Shown: piece by piece, positions 17,163 to 25,599 of the stretch
Layout: every line of letters starts with the position of its first letter
How positions within the stretch are numbered: the stretch's first letter is position 1
Origin: an uncultured Christensenellaceae bacterium
Lineage (GTDB): Bacteria > Bacillota > Clostridia > Christensenellales > Pumilibacteraceae
Assembly: GCA_910587025.1 (NCBI GenBank)
Contig: CAJUKR010000001.1
Span: forward strand, 1-64,000
DNA length: 64,000 bases
Reading direction: 5' to 3'
Translations under genes and position numbers: made by a program
The notes under the pieces: generated by a model
Seen by the model: the letters and a program-made list of their open reading frames with translations, nothing else
What the model was told of the DNA's origin: nothing
Database searches by the model: none

Positions 17163-17523
17163 CGATCGCCTCCAATGCTTCGGGCACAAGCGCAAGAACC
17201 TTTTCATAAAGATTTCTGTCGCTCACGCCGATTATTTTGAATCCCTTTTCGTTCTTGACGAGAAAACCCACCGGTACGACGGACGCGCCGATACCGCTTC
17301 CGCCCGCAAACGGAAAGTCCGAAGATTTCCCCGTCATATCGCTGTACTCTCCGCCACCCGTCAAAAATCCCATCGTCACTCTGCTGATCGGTATGATGCC
17401 CGTACCGTCGTCGAGTATCAGGGGCTTACCTATAACCGTATCGGCGTCGATGATCGTTTTGATCTTGGAAAAGGCGTTGTCCATTACTCTCTCGACGGGC
17501 TTTTGCTCGTTATTTATTATCAA
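17137..17523 (-). CDS. gerW: GerW family sporulation protein (YtfJ)
   Basis: This 128-residue protein matches the GerW/YtfJ family, needed for full germination response in Bacillus. Visible features are the N-terminal ERVMDNAFSKIKTIID, the middle PISRVTMGFLTGGGEY, the glycine-rich FAGGSGIGASVVPVGFLV, and the C-terminal EAIGEAISKIK. The start is a TTG at 17521-17523 with a strong AAGGAGGTCA ribosome site, inside the last codons of the upstream DUF2953 gene. The ytfI-ytfJ pairing is the same as in Bacillus. Confidence 0.92.
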   Translation of the reverse strand: MIINNEQKPVERVMDNAFSKIKTIIDADTVIGKPLILDDGTGIIPISRVTMGFLTGGGEYSDMTGKSSDFPFAGGSGIGASVVPVGFLVKNEKGFKIIGVSDRNLYEKVLALVPEALEAIGEAISKIK

Positions 17524-18100
17524 CTCTGACCTCCTTTGCTTTTGTCGCTCTCATTTTGCGACCGAAAGCCTTAAACAGACTGTATATAATATTTGCAGGC
17601 GTAAGACTGATTATGCCGATTAGTTCTATATTTGCATTATTCCCCGCATAATCGACTATGAATTTTTCTTCGGTCTTCAAAATCTGCCTGTTTGCAATGA
17701 CCGCTACCGCAGAATAATAGACGGAGCGTATCAGCTGTAAAGCCATTGCCGACAAAAACGCGTCGTTCGCTATACCGAGCGTCAGTTTCAGATTTATATA
17801 TTTGAAATCCAATGCCTTCAGTATGGGACTCGAAATATAGTTGAATACGGAATCGGGATTCAGCATATCCGCAGTCAACGCTATGCCCACACTGCGTCCG
17901 TTGATCTTCAGCCAAAGATATCTTTTGCCGAGATCGAATCCGTCGTACGATATTCGGACGCGGATAATACTTATACCGAACAGTATGAACTTCATGAAAT
18001 AATCGTTCTTTGTCGCCGCGGCGCGAAGATCGAGCGTCATACGAAGATCGGCGCCGAGAAACGTAAGAATTATTATCGCTGTACACAAAAATACCGACAC
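17510..18100 (-). CDS. DUF2953 family protein (YtfI-like)
   Basis: This protein of about 196 residues has one N-terminal hydrophobic segment (about residues 2-16) followed by a soluble part ending in a basic tail. It fits the DUF2953/YtfI family mainly through its position before gerW. The start is uncertain. The GTG at 18098-18100 has no Shine-Dalgarno and lies in the loop of the terminator hairpin at 18087-18121, while an in-frame TTG at 18086-18088 would also keep most of the hydrophobic segment. Function is unknown beyond a probable link to sporulation. Confidence 0.72.
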   Translation of the reverse strand: MSVFLCTAIIILTFLGADLRMTLDLRAAATKNDYFMKFILFGISIIRVRISYDGFDLGKRYLWLKINGRSVGIALTADMLNPDSVFNYISSPILKALDFKYINLKLTLGIANDAFLSAMALQLIRSVYYSAVAVIANRQILKTEEKFIVDYAGNNANIELIGIISLTPANIIYSLFKAFGRKMRATKAKEVRVDNK

Positions 18101-18121
18101 ATATACAGTATCGGTATTTTT
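18087..18121 (-). terminator. Terminator-like hairpin after scpB
   Basis: Arms 18087-18097 and 18111-18121 pair over 11 bp (AAAAATACCGA / TCGGTATTTTT) with a 13-nt loop; on the minus strand the stem ends in five T. It overlaps the likely start codon of the downstream DUF2953 gene. Confidence 0.7.
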
Positions 18122-18162
18122 ATTCCAAATTATGTAATTTCGGTTCGGTGCAACTTACCCGA

Positions 18163-18822
18163 TCATTCCGTCGTCGTTGCGGCGACCTCGGACGTAACGA
18201 CTTCGACGTCCTCTCCATCCAAAAATTCGGGCTTTTCTTCCGCCGGAATCTCGAACTGATTGTAAAGACTGTCGGTATCAGCCTGACGCGTTTTAAGCTC
18301 TTCGATACTCTGCAACAAACTCTCGTAGTCGGGCAACTGATTTATGGTTTCCAGACGGAAGCGCTTGAGGAACTCGTCGGTAGTTCCGTACAACTTCGGA
18401 TGACCGATGGCTTCTTTTATTCCCGTTACTTCTATCATTCCGAGATTAAGAAGCATTTGCATGGTATAATCGCAATTCACTCCGCGTATGGATTCCACCT
18501 CGAGCTTTGTCACAGGTTGCTTATATGCGATTATGGCTATCGTTTCCAATGTGGCGCGCGATAACTCCTTTTCTTTTATGGGATTAAGCACGCTTTCCAC
18601 TTCGTTCTTATACTCGGGATTCGTACAAAATTGAAGTTTGCCGTTATATTCGAGCAAATGTATACCGCACGTCCCTCCGTATTTTTCTTTCAGTCGTTTG
18701 ACAGATTTTTTAATTTCGTTTTTATGTATTTCCAGATTAGCCGATATTTCGTCGTATCCGAGAGCTTCTCCCGAAAGAAACAAAAGAGATTCGAGCACAC
18801 TGTCCAGTTTATCCGTTTCCAT
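18163..18822 (-). CDS. scpB: Segregation and condensation protein B
   Basis: This is the kleisin-associated winged-helix subunit of the SMC-ScpAB condensin. The 219-residue protein has two winged-helix domains. Conserved stretches are the N-terminal LDSVLESLLFLSGEAL, the central ATLETIAIIAYKQPVTK near residue 95, EVESIRGVNCD, and GHPKLYGTTDEFLKRF near residue 140. The C-terminal tail (about 175-219) is acidic and of low complexity. Its start overlaps the scpA end by 14 nt. Confidence 0.95.
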   Translation of the reverse strand: METDKLDSVLESLLFLSGEALGYDEISANLEIHKNEIKKSVKRLKEKYGGTCGIHLLEYNGKLQFCTNPEYKNEVESVLNPIKEKELSRATLETIAIIAYKQPVTKLEVESIRGVNCDYTMQMLLNLGMIEVTGIKEAIGHPKLYGTTDEFLKRFRLETINQLPDYESLLQSIEELKTRQADTDSLYNQFEIPAEEKPEFLDGEDVEVVTSEVAATTTE

Positions 18823-19603
18823 TTAAGCCACCTTCCTCGGCGATTTTCACTAAATCTATTTCTCCGAAAACTTCCGTCTGCTTTGCCGTCAGAAACTGCA
18901 ATTTCATCAGTTCCAACAAGGCCTGAAACGTCGTAATGACTTCGTTTACGGTAGTCTGCTCGGCAAAGAGTTCCGTGAATTTTACTTTGTTTTTGATCGT
19001 GAGCGCGCCGCGTATATATTCGATCTTGTCGTTTACGGTGAACGGATCGCGCACGATCTCTCTCGTCGTTATTTCAAGCGACCGTTTCTCCGCTCTTTCG
19101 TATATTTTGCGAAGAGCCTCGAACAGCCCTTCCATAGTCATATCCTTAAGAACGGTACGTTCGTCGCCAACTGTTTTATCGGGCTCGCGATAGTGCATGC
19201 CTATCGCTTCCATACGCTTGAGCTTCTCCGTTTCTTTTTTATAAAGCTCGTACTCCTCGAGACGGCGGATCAACTCGCTGCCGTCGTCCTCTTCCGCGTC
19301 CGGCTGAAGCACTTCCGGTTTCGGCAACAGCGACTTTGCCTTGATCTCAAGCAAATACGCCGCCATTCCGAGAAACTCGGACGCTTTGTCGAGATCGATC
19401 TGCTCGATATCTTCGATATACTCGAGGAACTGGCGTGTTATATCCGATACATATATATCGCAAATACGGATCTTGGCGCGCTTGATCAGATGCAACAACA
19501 GATCGAGCGGACCTTCGAACGCATCGAGTTTGACACGCAAGCCGCTTCCCTCTTCGAGAGCATCCTCGTCCGGTTCATAGTCTTTGATTTCTTCTTCGTC
19601 CAT
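18809..19603 (-). CDS. scpA: Segregation and condensation protein A
   Basis: This kleisin bridges the SMC heads. I chose the ATG at 19601-19603 (264 residues), which has GGAG 5 nt upstream; earlier in-frame codons run into the M50 protease gene. An acidic N-terminus (about 1-22) precedes the signature LDAFEGPLDLLLHLIKRAKI, then the VSDITRQFLEYIE block and LEIKAKSLLPK. The C-terminal winged helix ends FLTAKQTEVFGEIDLVK. Gene order M50-scpA-scpB is conserved in Clostridia. Confidence 0.94.
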   Translation of the reverse strand: MDEEEIKDYEPDEDALEEGSGLRVKLDAFEGPLDLLLHLIKRAKIRICDIYVSDITRQFLEYIEDIEQIDLDKASEFLGMAAYLLEIKAKSLLPKPEVLQPDAEEDDGSELIRRLEEYELYKKETEKLKRMEAIGMHYREPDKTVGDERTVLKDMTMEGLFEALRKIYERAEKRSLEITTREIVRDPFTVNDKIEYIRGALTIKNKVKFTELFAEQTTVNEVITTFQALLELMKLQFLTAKQTEVFGEIDLVKIAEEGGLNGNG

Positions 19604-19623
19604 CAATACTCCGTTAATTGACC

Positions 19624-20367
19624 TCATACAAGACCGAACATCATTCCGAACAACGATTCCAGCCCGAGCCCGACCCAATACGTACAATTATCGAGATAAA
19701 GCCCGAGAATGTCCACATATTGCAACCAACTTATACTTGCGTACGTGGATACATAATATACCGCCATATGAAGCACGAAAAGACCGATCAGAATATAGTT
19801 CCCGTATGCGCGCAAAAAACCGATGAATTTATTGTCGCGTCTTGCGTACGCTTCGATGATCTTGAAGCCGTCGAGCGGTCCGAGAGGTATTATATTGAAA
19901 AAGAAAAGCGTCAGATTTACGGTCGCGAATATACTGAAAAACCAATACAGAAATCCGAACAAATAATAATTCATTACAACCGCCTTATCGATGAACATTA
20001 CCAACGAAAGAAGGAAAAATCCCAATACTGCGGCAATAAGATTATAAGTAACGCCCGCTATCGCCACCGTAAAAAGTCCGCGACGCGGTTTTTTGAAATT
20101 ATACGGATTTACCGGAACGGGTTTCGCGAAACCGAACCCCATAAACAGCAACATCATGAAACCTATTAGATCGAAATGCACTATGGGATTCATAGTCAAT
20201 CGACCGTTCATTTTCGCGGTATAATCGCCGTTCCATTTCGCAACCAAACCGTGCGCGATCTCATGCGGAACGATAGCGAGATAAACGGCGAGAACAAAGG
20301 CCAAAAGGGCCAACATCGTCAGCCCTATATTGCCTGATACATTCCAAACACTGATAACAAAATTCAT
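19624..20367 (-). CDS. Site-2 protease family (M50) membrane metallopeptidase
   Basis: This 247-residue polytopic membrane protein is of the short YwhC-like M50 type without a PDZ domain. The zinc motif HEIAH lies in AIVPHEIAHGLVAKWNGD near residue 32-50, and the third ligand is in NIIPLGPLDGFKI near residue 165. Four to six hydrophobic segments are visible. Function is unknown; its position before scpA is conserved. The ATG has GGAGG 4 nt upstream and a strong promoter lies at 20410-20438. Confidence 0.88.
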   Translation of the reverse strand: MNFVISVWNVSGNIGLTMLALLAFVLAVYLAIVPHEIAHGLVAKWNGDYTAKMNGRLTMNPIVHFDLIGFMMLLFMGFGFAKPVPVNPYNFKKPRRGLFTVAIAGVTYNLIAAVLGFFLLSLVMFIDKAVVMNYYLFGFLYWFFSIFATVNLTLFFFNIIPLGPLDGFKIIEAYARRDNKFIGFLRAYGNYILIGLFVLHMAVYYVSTYASISWLQYVDILGLYLDNCTYWVGLGLESLFGMMFGLV

Positions 20368-20409
20368 AATGCCTCCGAAAACCCGTACCGTTCCACAGCT
20401 ATGTGAAAA

Positions 20410-20438
20410 AGTATATCATTTTCGCGGCAAATAGTCAA
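20410..20438 (-). promoter_or_regulatory. Sigma-A-type promoter for the M50-scpA-scpB operon
   Basis: TTGACT (20433-20438) and TATACT (20410-20415) are 17 nt apart on the minus strand, with an extended TGA before the -10 box. It sits in the gap after dacF and leaves a leader of about 35 nt with a normal ribosome site. Confidence 0.75.
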
Positions 20439-20448
20439 CCGATATTAG

Positions 20449-21615
20449 TTACCACTGCTTTGCAATTTCGTCGAGTATGTCGAGATATCCCGGTTTCGTA
20501 AGTTCTCCCGTCGTGACGAGAGCACGCTCGAGCAACGGATCGCCGTCGGCATATACTATGATTTTTCCGACAGGACTTCCCGCGGGAAGCGGAAGCGCAA
20601 CGTTTCCGTCGAACTCCACGGCATATGTTATTTCGCTCTTATTGCCCTTTTCGGTCAAAAGAAATCCGTCAGACTCGGGAGCGACACCCACGGCTTTTTC
20701 CTTTGAACCGCGCGCCTCGAATTTATTTTCGAGTTCGACTCCGCCGAATACAACCTGTCTTGTTTCGAAATGCGCGAAACCGAAATCAAACAATTTGCAT
20801 ATCTCCGCATTTCTTCCCTTGGACGTCTGCGCCCCGGTCACAACGCTGATAAGTCGCGTGCCGTTACGCTCGGCGGTTGCGGAGAGACAGTACATCGCTT
20901 CGTTCGTAAAGCCGGTTTTACCGCCGTCGCAACCTTCGTACGCTCTGATAAGTTTATTCGTGTTCGACAGCATGGTCTTGCGTCCGGAAGGATGCTCGAA
21001 ATCGAACATCCAGATTTTGGAATAATCGAAATACGCTTCGTGCGATATGAGCGCACGGAACATTACGGACGCATCGTATGCGCAGGAATACTGATTGGGC
21101 GCGGGCAATCCCGTGCAATTGACGAAATTGGTATCGTCCATACCGAGAGTTGCGGCCTTTGCGTTCATTTCGGAAACAAATCCGTCAACCGAGCCCGACA
21201 GATGTTCTGCCATCGCGACGCACGCGTCGTTTGCGGACGCGATCGTTATCGCTTTGATCAGTTCTCCGACATTATATTCGGCATGCGCGTCGAGAAACGC
21301 CTGACTGCCGCCCATGGACGAAGCGTTTTCGCTGACTGAAATATTATCGTCGGGCGAAAGTCTGCCCTCGTCGATCGCATCGAAAGTCAAAAGCAAAGTC
21401 ATGATCTTTACCATGCTTGCCACAGGTCTGTGTTCTTTAGAGTTCTGCTCGTAAAGCACCGTACCCGTATCGGCATCGATCAATATCGCGGACGGCGCGT
21501 TTACCGTAAACGAATCGATCACCTCCGCTCCTACCGAAAATGTAGCGATCGATGCCGAAACAGCTATTGCGGCAGCGCAAAGCGCGATGAGCAGTAATCT
21601 GGTATTCTTCATCAT
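20449..21615 (-). CDS. dacF: D-alanyl-D-alanine carboxypeptidase, DacF type
   Basis: This 388-residue low-molecular-weight penicillin-binding protein follows the DacF layout. A signal peptide (about residues 1-30, ending near SVGAE) precedes the S11 peptidase domain with PVASMVKI (SxxK), ASANDACVAM (SxN), and GGKTGFTNEA (KTG). The C-terminal domain from about residue 285 (the PBP5_C type) and a final amphipathic stretch suit attachment to the membrane face. An AGGT-type ribosome site lies about 12 nt before the first of two adjacent ATG codons. Adjacency to a SpoIIM-like gene suggests a cortex or forespore wall role by inference. Confidence 0.93.
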   Translation of the reverse strand: MMKNTRLLLIALCAAAIAVSASIATFSVGAEVIDSFTVNAPSAILIDADTGTVLYEQNSKEHRPVASMVKIMTLLLTFDAIDEGRLSPDDNISVSENASSMGGSQAFLDAHAEYNVGELIKAITIASANDACVAMAEHLSGSVDGFVSEMNAKAATLGMDDTNFVNCTGLPAPNQYSCAYDASVMFRALISHEAYFDYSKIWMFDFEHPSGRKTMLSNTNKLIRAYEGCDGGKTGFTNEAMYCLSATAERNGTRLISVVTGAQTSKGRNAEICKLFDFGFAHFETRQVVFGGVELENKFEARGSKEKAVGVAPESDGFLLTEKGNKSEITYAVEFDGNVALPLPAGSPVGKIIVYADGDPLLERALVTTGELTKPGYLDILDEIAKQW

Positions 21616-21674
21616 AAGTTGTTAATTACCTCCACATCTGCATTTTGCGCACAATGTCGGTAAATTATGTAAAC

Positions 21675-22289
21675 TTACAGGAAAAACGAAAACAATATAA
21701 CAAGCAGATACCTGACCGTAAGCACAATAAAGCCGAATATCAGCGGATACACCGAATTCATAACTATCTTCATAAGCGGAACGGAACATCCGAATTTGCG
21801 CTGCTCGGCAGAGATCGCCGAAAGCATGGCAAACTGTGCGAACAAGATCAAGTCGAGGAGTATAGTGGTTGCCGAATAGCATATCGTAAGCGGCAAGGCG
21901 ATCAGCCCGTACGACCGCACAAGAAGTATGACCGTACCGCCCTGAAAGTATCCGAGAATAACCGCCGTCGCCGAAAACAATATCGGAGAAAAAGGCAATT
22001 TTCCCACGAGCACCGACAGCGACAGAATAACCAAAAACAAAAAAACGGAAGAGAAAAAATATTGCAGAAATGCCGAGTGCTCTATAAGTTCGAAAAGCGA
22101 CGGATTATGCGAAGCGAATGCGGCAAGCGAATCGATCGGCTTCAATGCGGAGATTACTCCTATCACCAGCCCGAATACAAGCGCAGCCGAATATATTATC
22201 AGCCATTTCATATGCGAGGAAATAAAGCAAACGAGCTCGTCAAACCGCGCGATCATGAAATATTTGAAATTATTATTCTTTGCCTTCAT
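21675..22289 (-). CDS. spoIIM: SpoIIM-like (stage II sporulation protein M family) membrane protein
   Basis: This 204-residue membrane protein has about five hydrophobic helices, with an N-terminal basic cytosolic stretch and a short loop (PIDSLAAFASHNPSLFELIE) after TM1. Size, topology and position between spoIVB and dacF suit SpoIIM of the DMP machine, which works with SpoIID and SpoIIP in engulfment. I base this on layout rather than a firm motif match. There is no Shine-Dalgarno; the region just upstream contains a sigma-E-like promoter (22296-22324), and spoIIM is a sigma-E gene in Bacillus, which supports the call. Confidence 0.65.
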   Translation of the reverse strand: MKAKNNNFKYFMIARFDELVCFISSHMKWLIIYSAALVFGLVIGVISALKPIDSLAAFASHNPSLFELIEHSAFLQYFFSSVFLFLVILSLSVLVGKLPFSPILFSATAVILGYFQGGTVILLVRSYGLIALPLTICYSATTILLDLILFAQFAMLSAISAEQRKFGCSVPLMKIVMNSVYPLIFGFIVLTVRYLLVILFSFFL

Positions 22290-22295
22290 ACGACA

Positions 22296-22324
22296 ATATT
22301 ATGAAAAATTCGTCAAAAATATGA
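22296..22324 (-). promoter_or_regulatory. Candidate sigma-E promoter for the spoIIM-like gene
   Basis: On the minus strand TCATATT (22318-22324), a perfect fit to the sigma-E -35 consensus KMATATT, is 14 nt from CATAATAT (22296-22303), which matches CATACAnT at six of eight places. The ATG follows after 6 nt, so the transcript would be leaderless or nearly so. Confidence 0.55.
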
Positions 22325-22381
22325 TATTTTCCAATATATAATCGCACAGAAACATATTATGTCAGTCATAGAACACGGCAA

Positions 22382-23362
22382 TTACGATAATATCCAATCG
22401 ATATATACGCCGTATCCTCTTGTCGGATTATTTGTCAGTACGTGCGTCAATGCGCCGGCGATGCAGCCGTTCTGCAATATCGGACTGCCGCTCATGCCCT
22501 GTAATATTCCGCCGGTAGCGCGCAAAAGATTCTCGTCCGTTACGCGAATGATCATGCCCTTTTCTTTCGCTTCGCCTTGTTTTACCGCCTTCACGATCTC
22601 TATATCGTAAAAAGCCGATTCAGTTCCTATCGTCGTAAAAATCTGAGCCTTTCCCGGCTTGACTTCCGATCTCGGCATAGTTGCATAAACCTCTCCGACC
22701 GCCGCATCCGAAAGATTGCCTCTGAGCCCGAAGTCCGAATTTTCCGTGATCGCGGCATACGGAGAACTTTCCGAACATCTTCCGATGAGTCTTCCCGCCT
22801 TCCCCGTAGTCGGTTTCTGATAACCGCAAATATCGCATTTATATACGCTGCCGGCGCGGCACGTGAACTTTGACGTGCAATCGGCATCGGAAATGGGATG
22901 CCCAAGCGCATAGAACGAGCCGGACTTCGTATAACATGTCACTGTACCCAGACCGGATATACCGTCCTTTGTCTGAAATCCGAGCTTCGGCTTGCCGGAG
23001 CATATATCGCGATCGGGTACGGTTTCGACTTCGGTCAGAACATTGTCGCGCAATACGGTAAGCCTGATCGGTACGGTAATGTCGTCGCTGTTATACAGTC
23101 TGACAATATCCGAGCGCGAACCGACCTTTATGCCGTTCACGCTCTTGATCACATCGCCCGCTTTGAGTTCACCGGAGGTAATACAGTCGTCCGAAACCGA
23201 TCTTACTATGGGTCCGTCGCTGAGTAATTCTATACTCACCGGAAATCCGCCGATATATACTTCGCTCACGCTTACGGCATCCGCGCCGAAAACCGAAGTA
23301 TGCGTCAGACAAATAGCAATACAAACGATCAATATAAACGAAGTAGCCTTGATTTTGCCCAT
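22382..23362 (-). CDS. spoIVB: SpoIVB peptidase, S55 family
   Basis: This forespore serine protease signals across the intermembrane space to activate pro-sigma-K processing. I prefer the ATG at 23360-23362 (326 residues); a longer TTG start would begin inside the upstream terminator. A signal or anchor helix (about residues 5-25) is followed by a PDZ domain (about 30-110) and the S55 domain. The domain shows ALGHPISDAD with the catalytic His, and GGILQGMSGSPI with the catalytic Ser near the C-terminus. Four cysteines (DCTSKFTC and KCDIC) sit right after the catalytic His region, where Bacillus SpoIVB has none that I recall. The gene normally found next, spo0A, is absent here. Confidence 0.93.
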   Translation of the reverse strand: MGKIKATSFILIVCIAICLTHTSVFGADAVSVSEVYIGGFPVSIELLSDGPIVRSVSDDCITSGELKAGDVIKSVNGIKVGSRSDIVRLYNSDDITVPIRLTVLRDNVLTEVETVPDRDICSGKPKLGFQTKDGISGLGTVTCYTKSGSFYALGHPISDADCTSKFTCRAGSVYKCDICGYQKPTTGKAGRLIGRCSESSPYAAITENSDFGLRGNLSDAAVGEVYATMPRSEVKPGKAQIFTTIGTESAFYDIEIVKAVKQGEAKEKGMIIRVTDENLLRATGGILQGMSGSPILQNGCIAGALTHVLTNNPTRGYGVYIDWILS

Positions 23363-23367
23363 AACTT

Positions 23368-23397
23368 TATATTGAGTCGGTCTCGCGTCTGTTATTC
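23368..23397 (-). promoter_or_regulatory. Candidate forespore (sigma-G/F) promoter for spoIVB
   Basis: GAATA (23393-23397), an 18-nt spacer and CAATATA (23368-23374) fit the sigma-F/G pattern of a GmATA-like -35 and CAnnnTA -10. Only 5 nt separate the -10 box from the ATG, and no ribosome site is present. Confidence 0.5.
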
Positions 23398-23399
23398 GC

Positions 23400-23431
23400 A
23401 AAAAAATAAGACCGCACTGCTCGCACGGTCT
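23400..23431 (-). terminator. Rho-independent terminator after recN
   Basis: Arms 23409-23417 and 23423-23431 form a 9-bp stem (two G-U pairs) with a GAGCA loop, followed by TA and seven T on the minus strand. It ends the nadK-argR-recN transcript before spoIVB. Confidence 0.85.
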
Positions 23432-23448
23432 GACAATTTATGTATAGA

Positions 23449-25146
23449 TCACTTAACGCGGTTTTTATAATTATCGCTCCATTCCTTAAGCTCGATCGCG
23501 GTCTGACGAGCCGCGGAGCTTATGTCGCGGGCGCCGGACAATCGAGTAATTTCGTCTATCATGCCCGATCTGTCGAGAAGCCGCACGTTCGTGGACGTCG
23601 TATGACCGTCCGACTGCTTTTCGATAAAATACTGACTGTCCGCCATAGACGCGATCTGCGGCAAATGAGTAACGCAAAGCACCTGACTGTTTCTCGAAAT
23701 ATCCGCGAGTTTTTTCGCCACTTCCTGCCCTATTTTTCCGCTGATTCCCGTATCGATCTCGTCGAAGATCATCGTTTCGATGCTGCCGTATTTGCTCAGC
23801 ACGACTTTAAGCGCAAGCATAAAACGCGACATCTCTCCGCCTGAAATGATCTTCGCAAGCGGCAATAAAGGTTGTCCGAGATTGGCGGAAAGCATAAATT
23901 CTTCGTCGTCCGCGCCGAGGGAAGTAACCGCGCCGTCGAATTCGTCGATATCCGGGATTCGGGCAAACGCCACCTTGAATTCCGAATTATTCATCCCGAG
24001 CGTACTAAGCTCCCGCTTTACATCCGCTTCGAGCCTTGTCGCCCCCTTTCTCCGTATGTCCGATACGCAGATACAAAGATCGTAAAGTTCGGACTTGACT
24101 TTCTCCACCTTTCCGCAAAGATAATCGTATTCTTCGTCGCTTCCCGTGAGTAAATCCAACTCTTTTCTCAACGCCCCGAGTTTATCCGGCAATGACGAAA
24201 GTTCGCCGTATTTCTTCTTGATCACCCGAAGACGGGAAAGCCTGGTTTCGGCGCGTTCGAGATCGCGTTCGTCGAAATCCACATCGGACAGCATATCGGA
24301 CAAAGTCGCGGATATGTCGTCGAGTTCGATCGACAAAGCCCCGAGCCGTTCGGACAGATTCCCGTACTCGTCGGTCAAAGACCCGATCTGCGATAACGAC
24401 CTAAGAGCTTCGTATATTTTATCGGTGCCGCAATTCTCGCCCGTAAGCGCCGAAACGGCGCCGCCGAGCGCAAGTTTGATCTTCTCCCCGTGCGTCGCTT
24501 TCGTACGAAACTCGAGAAGTTCCGCTTCTTCGCCGTCGCGAATTTCGGCGCGTTCTATTTCATCTATCTGATACTTTAGAATATCTATGCGTTGCAAACG
24601 CTCGTCCGCGTTACCGATCGCGGCAATTTTCTTTTTTATATCACAGTACTCTTTGAATTTTTCTCCGAGCTTAGCCAGCTCTTCGGACAGATCGGACGAC
24701 AGATATGCGTCGAGTATATACGCGTGTTCTCGCTTGTTTCCGAGCACCTGATACTCGTTTTGACCGCAAATATCGACAAAATGCGACATTATGCTTTTAA
24801 GCATCTTTGCGGTAACGGTCTTTCCGTTTATTCGTATATCGTTTTTTCCGTCAGCCGAAAATTTCCGAGACACGATGAGTTGCGAATCGCGCTCCAGTCC
24901 GTATTCGTCCAGAACGGTCGTTTTACTCTCGTCCACAAACGTAAAAAGCCCCTCCACGTAACCGCTTTCGGTTCCGTAGCTGAGCATGGTTTTATCATAC
25001 TTACCGCCCATGAGAAGCATAAGCGCGTCGACGATTATGGATTTACCTGCGCCCGTCTCTCCGCTCAAAACGTTGAGCTTGTCGGAAAATTCCAATTCAG
25101 CATCGGAAATAAGCGCAAGATTCCGAATTGTGATACGTTCCAACAT
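23449..25146 (-). CDS. recN: DNA repair protein RecN
   Basis: This 565-residue SMC-like ATPase helps recombinational repair of double-strand breaks. The Walker A motif GETGAGKSIIVDALML is at about residues 30-45. Two long coiled-coil regions (about 150-370) flank a central hinge-like part, and the C-terminal half has the LSGGEMSRF-type signature as ISGGEMSRFMLALK, Walker B MIFDEIDTGISG and the VTHLPQIAS switch. Length is normal. It follows argR by 6 nt, the usual argR-recN order. Confidence 0.96.
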   Translation of the reverse strand: MLERITIRNLALISDAELEFSDKLNVLSGETGAGKSIIVDALMLLMGGKYDKTMLSYGTESGYVEGLFTFVDESKTTVLDEYGLERDSQLIVSRKFSADGKNDIRINGKTVTAKMLKSIMSHFVDICGQNEYQVLGNKREHAYILDAYLSSDLSEELAKLGEKFKEYCDIKKKIAAIGNADERLQRIDILKYQIDEIERAEIRDGEEAELLEFRTKATHGEKIKLALGGAVSALTGENCGTDKIYEALRSLSQIGSLTDEYGNLSERLGALSIELDDISATLSDMLSDVDFDERDLERAETRLSRLRVIKKKYGELSSLPDKLGALRKELDLLTGSDEEYDYLCGKVEKVKSELYDLCICVSDIRRKGATRLEADVKRELSTLGMNNSEFKVAFARIPDIDEFDGAVTSLGADDEEFMLSANLGQPLLPLAKIISGGEMSRFMLALKVVLSKYGSIETMIFDEIDTGISGKIGQEVAKKLADISRNSQVLCVTHLPQIASMADSQYFIEKQSDGHTTSTNVRLLDRSGMIDEITRLSGARDISSAARQTAIELKEWSDNYKNRVK

Positions 25147-25152
25147 ACGAGC

Positions 25153-25599
25153 TTAAAGCATCTCCTTCAACTGCGATGCGATCTCGTCGGCAAGCTCCGA
25201 CGTTTTCGTCACGACAAGAACGGTATCGTCGCCCGCCACACAACCGAGCACGTTTCCGCTTTCAAGTCTGTCTATATTCATCCCTACGGTTGACGCGCCT
25301 CCGGGCACGGTACGTATAACGACAAGATTCTGCGCCGACGTGATAGACAGCACCGCATTACGGTAAATATTTTCTATATTGGACGAAAAATGTTTTGTAT
25401 GCCCGACTTCTTTGACATAACGCTGACGTCCTTTGTCGCTGATTTTTACAAGCCCCAGTTCCTTTATATCCCTCGATACGGTTGCCTGAGTTACGGCAAA
25501 CCCGGCGTCGATAAGCTCCGTAGCAAGCTCTTCCTGCGTTTCAATCGGTTTGTCTTTGATCAGTTCGAGTATTTTGAATTGTCTTGCATTACGCGCCAT
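25153..25599 (-). CDS. argR: Arginine repressor
   Basis: This 148-residue hexameric regulator of arginine metabolism has an N-terminal winged helix (RQFKILELIKDKPIETQEEL, then TQATVSRDIKELGL as the recognition helix, about residues 38-52). A C-terminal oligomerisation and arginine-binding domain shows VIRTVPGGASTVGMNID and CVAGDDTVLVVTK. Its start overlaps the nadK stop by 11 nt. No arginine biosynthesis genes lie in this window. Confidence 0.95.
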   Translation of the reverse strand: MARNARQFKILELIKDKPIETQEELATELIDAGFAVTQATVSRDIKELGLVKISDKGRQRYVKEVGHTKHFSSNIENIYRNAVLSITSAQNLVVIRTVPGGASTVGMNIDRLESGNVLGCVAGDDTVLVVTKTSELADEIASQLKEML

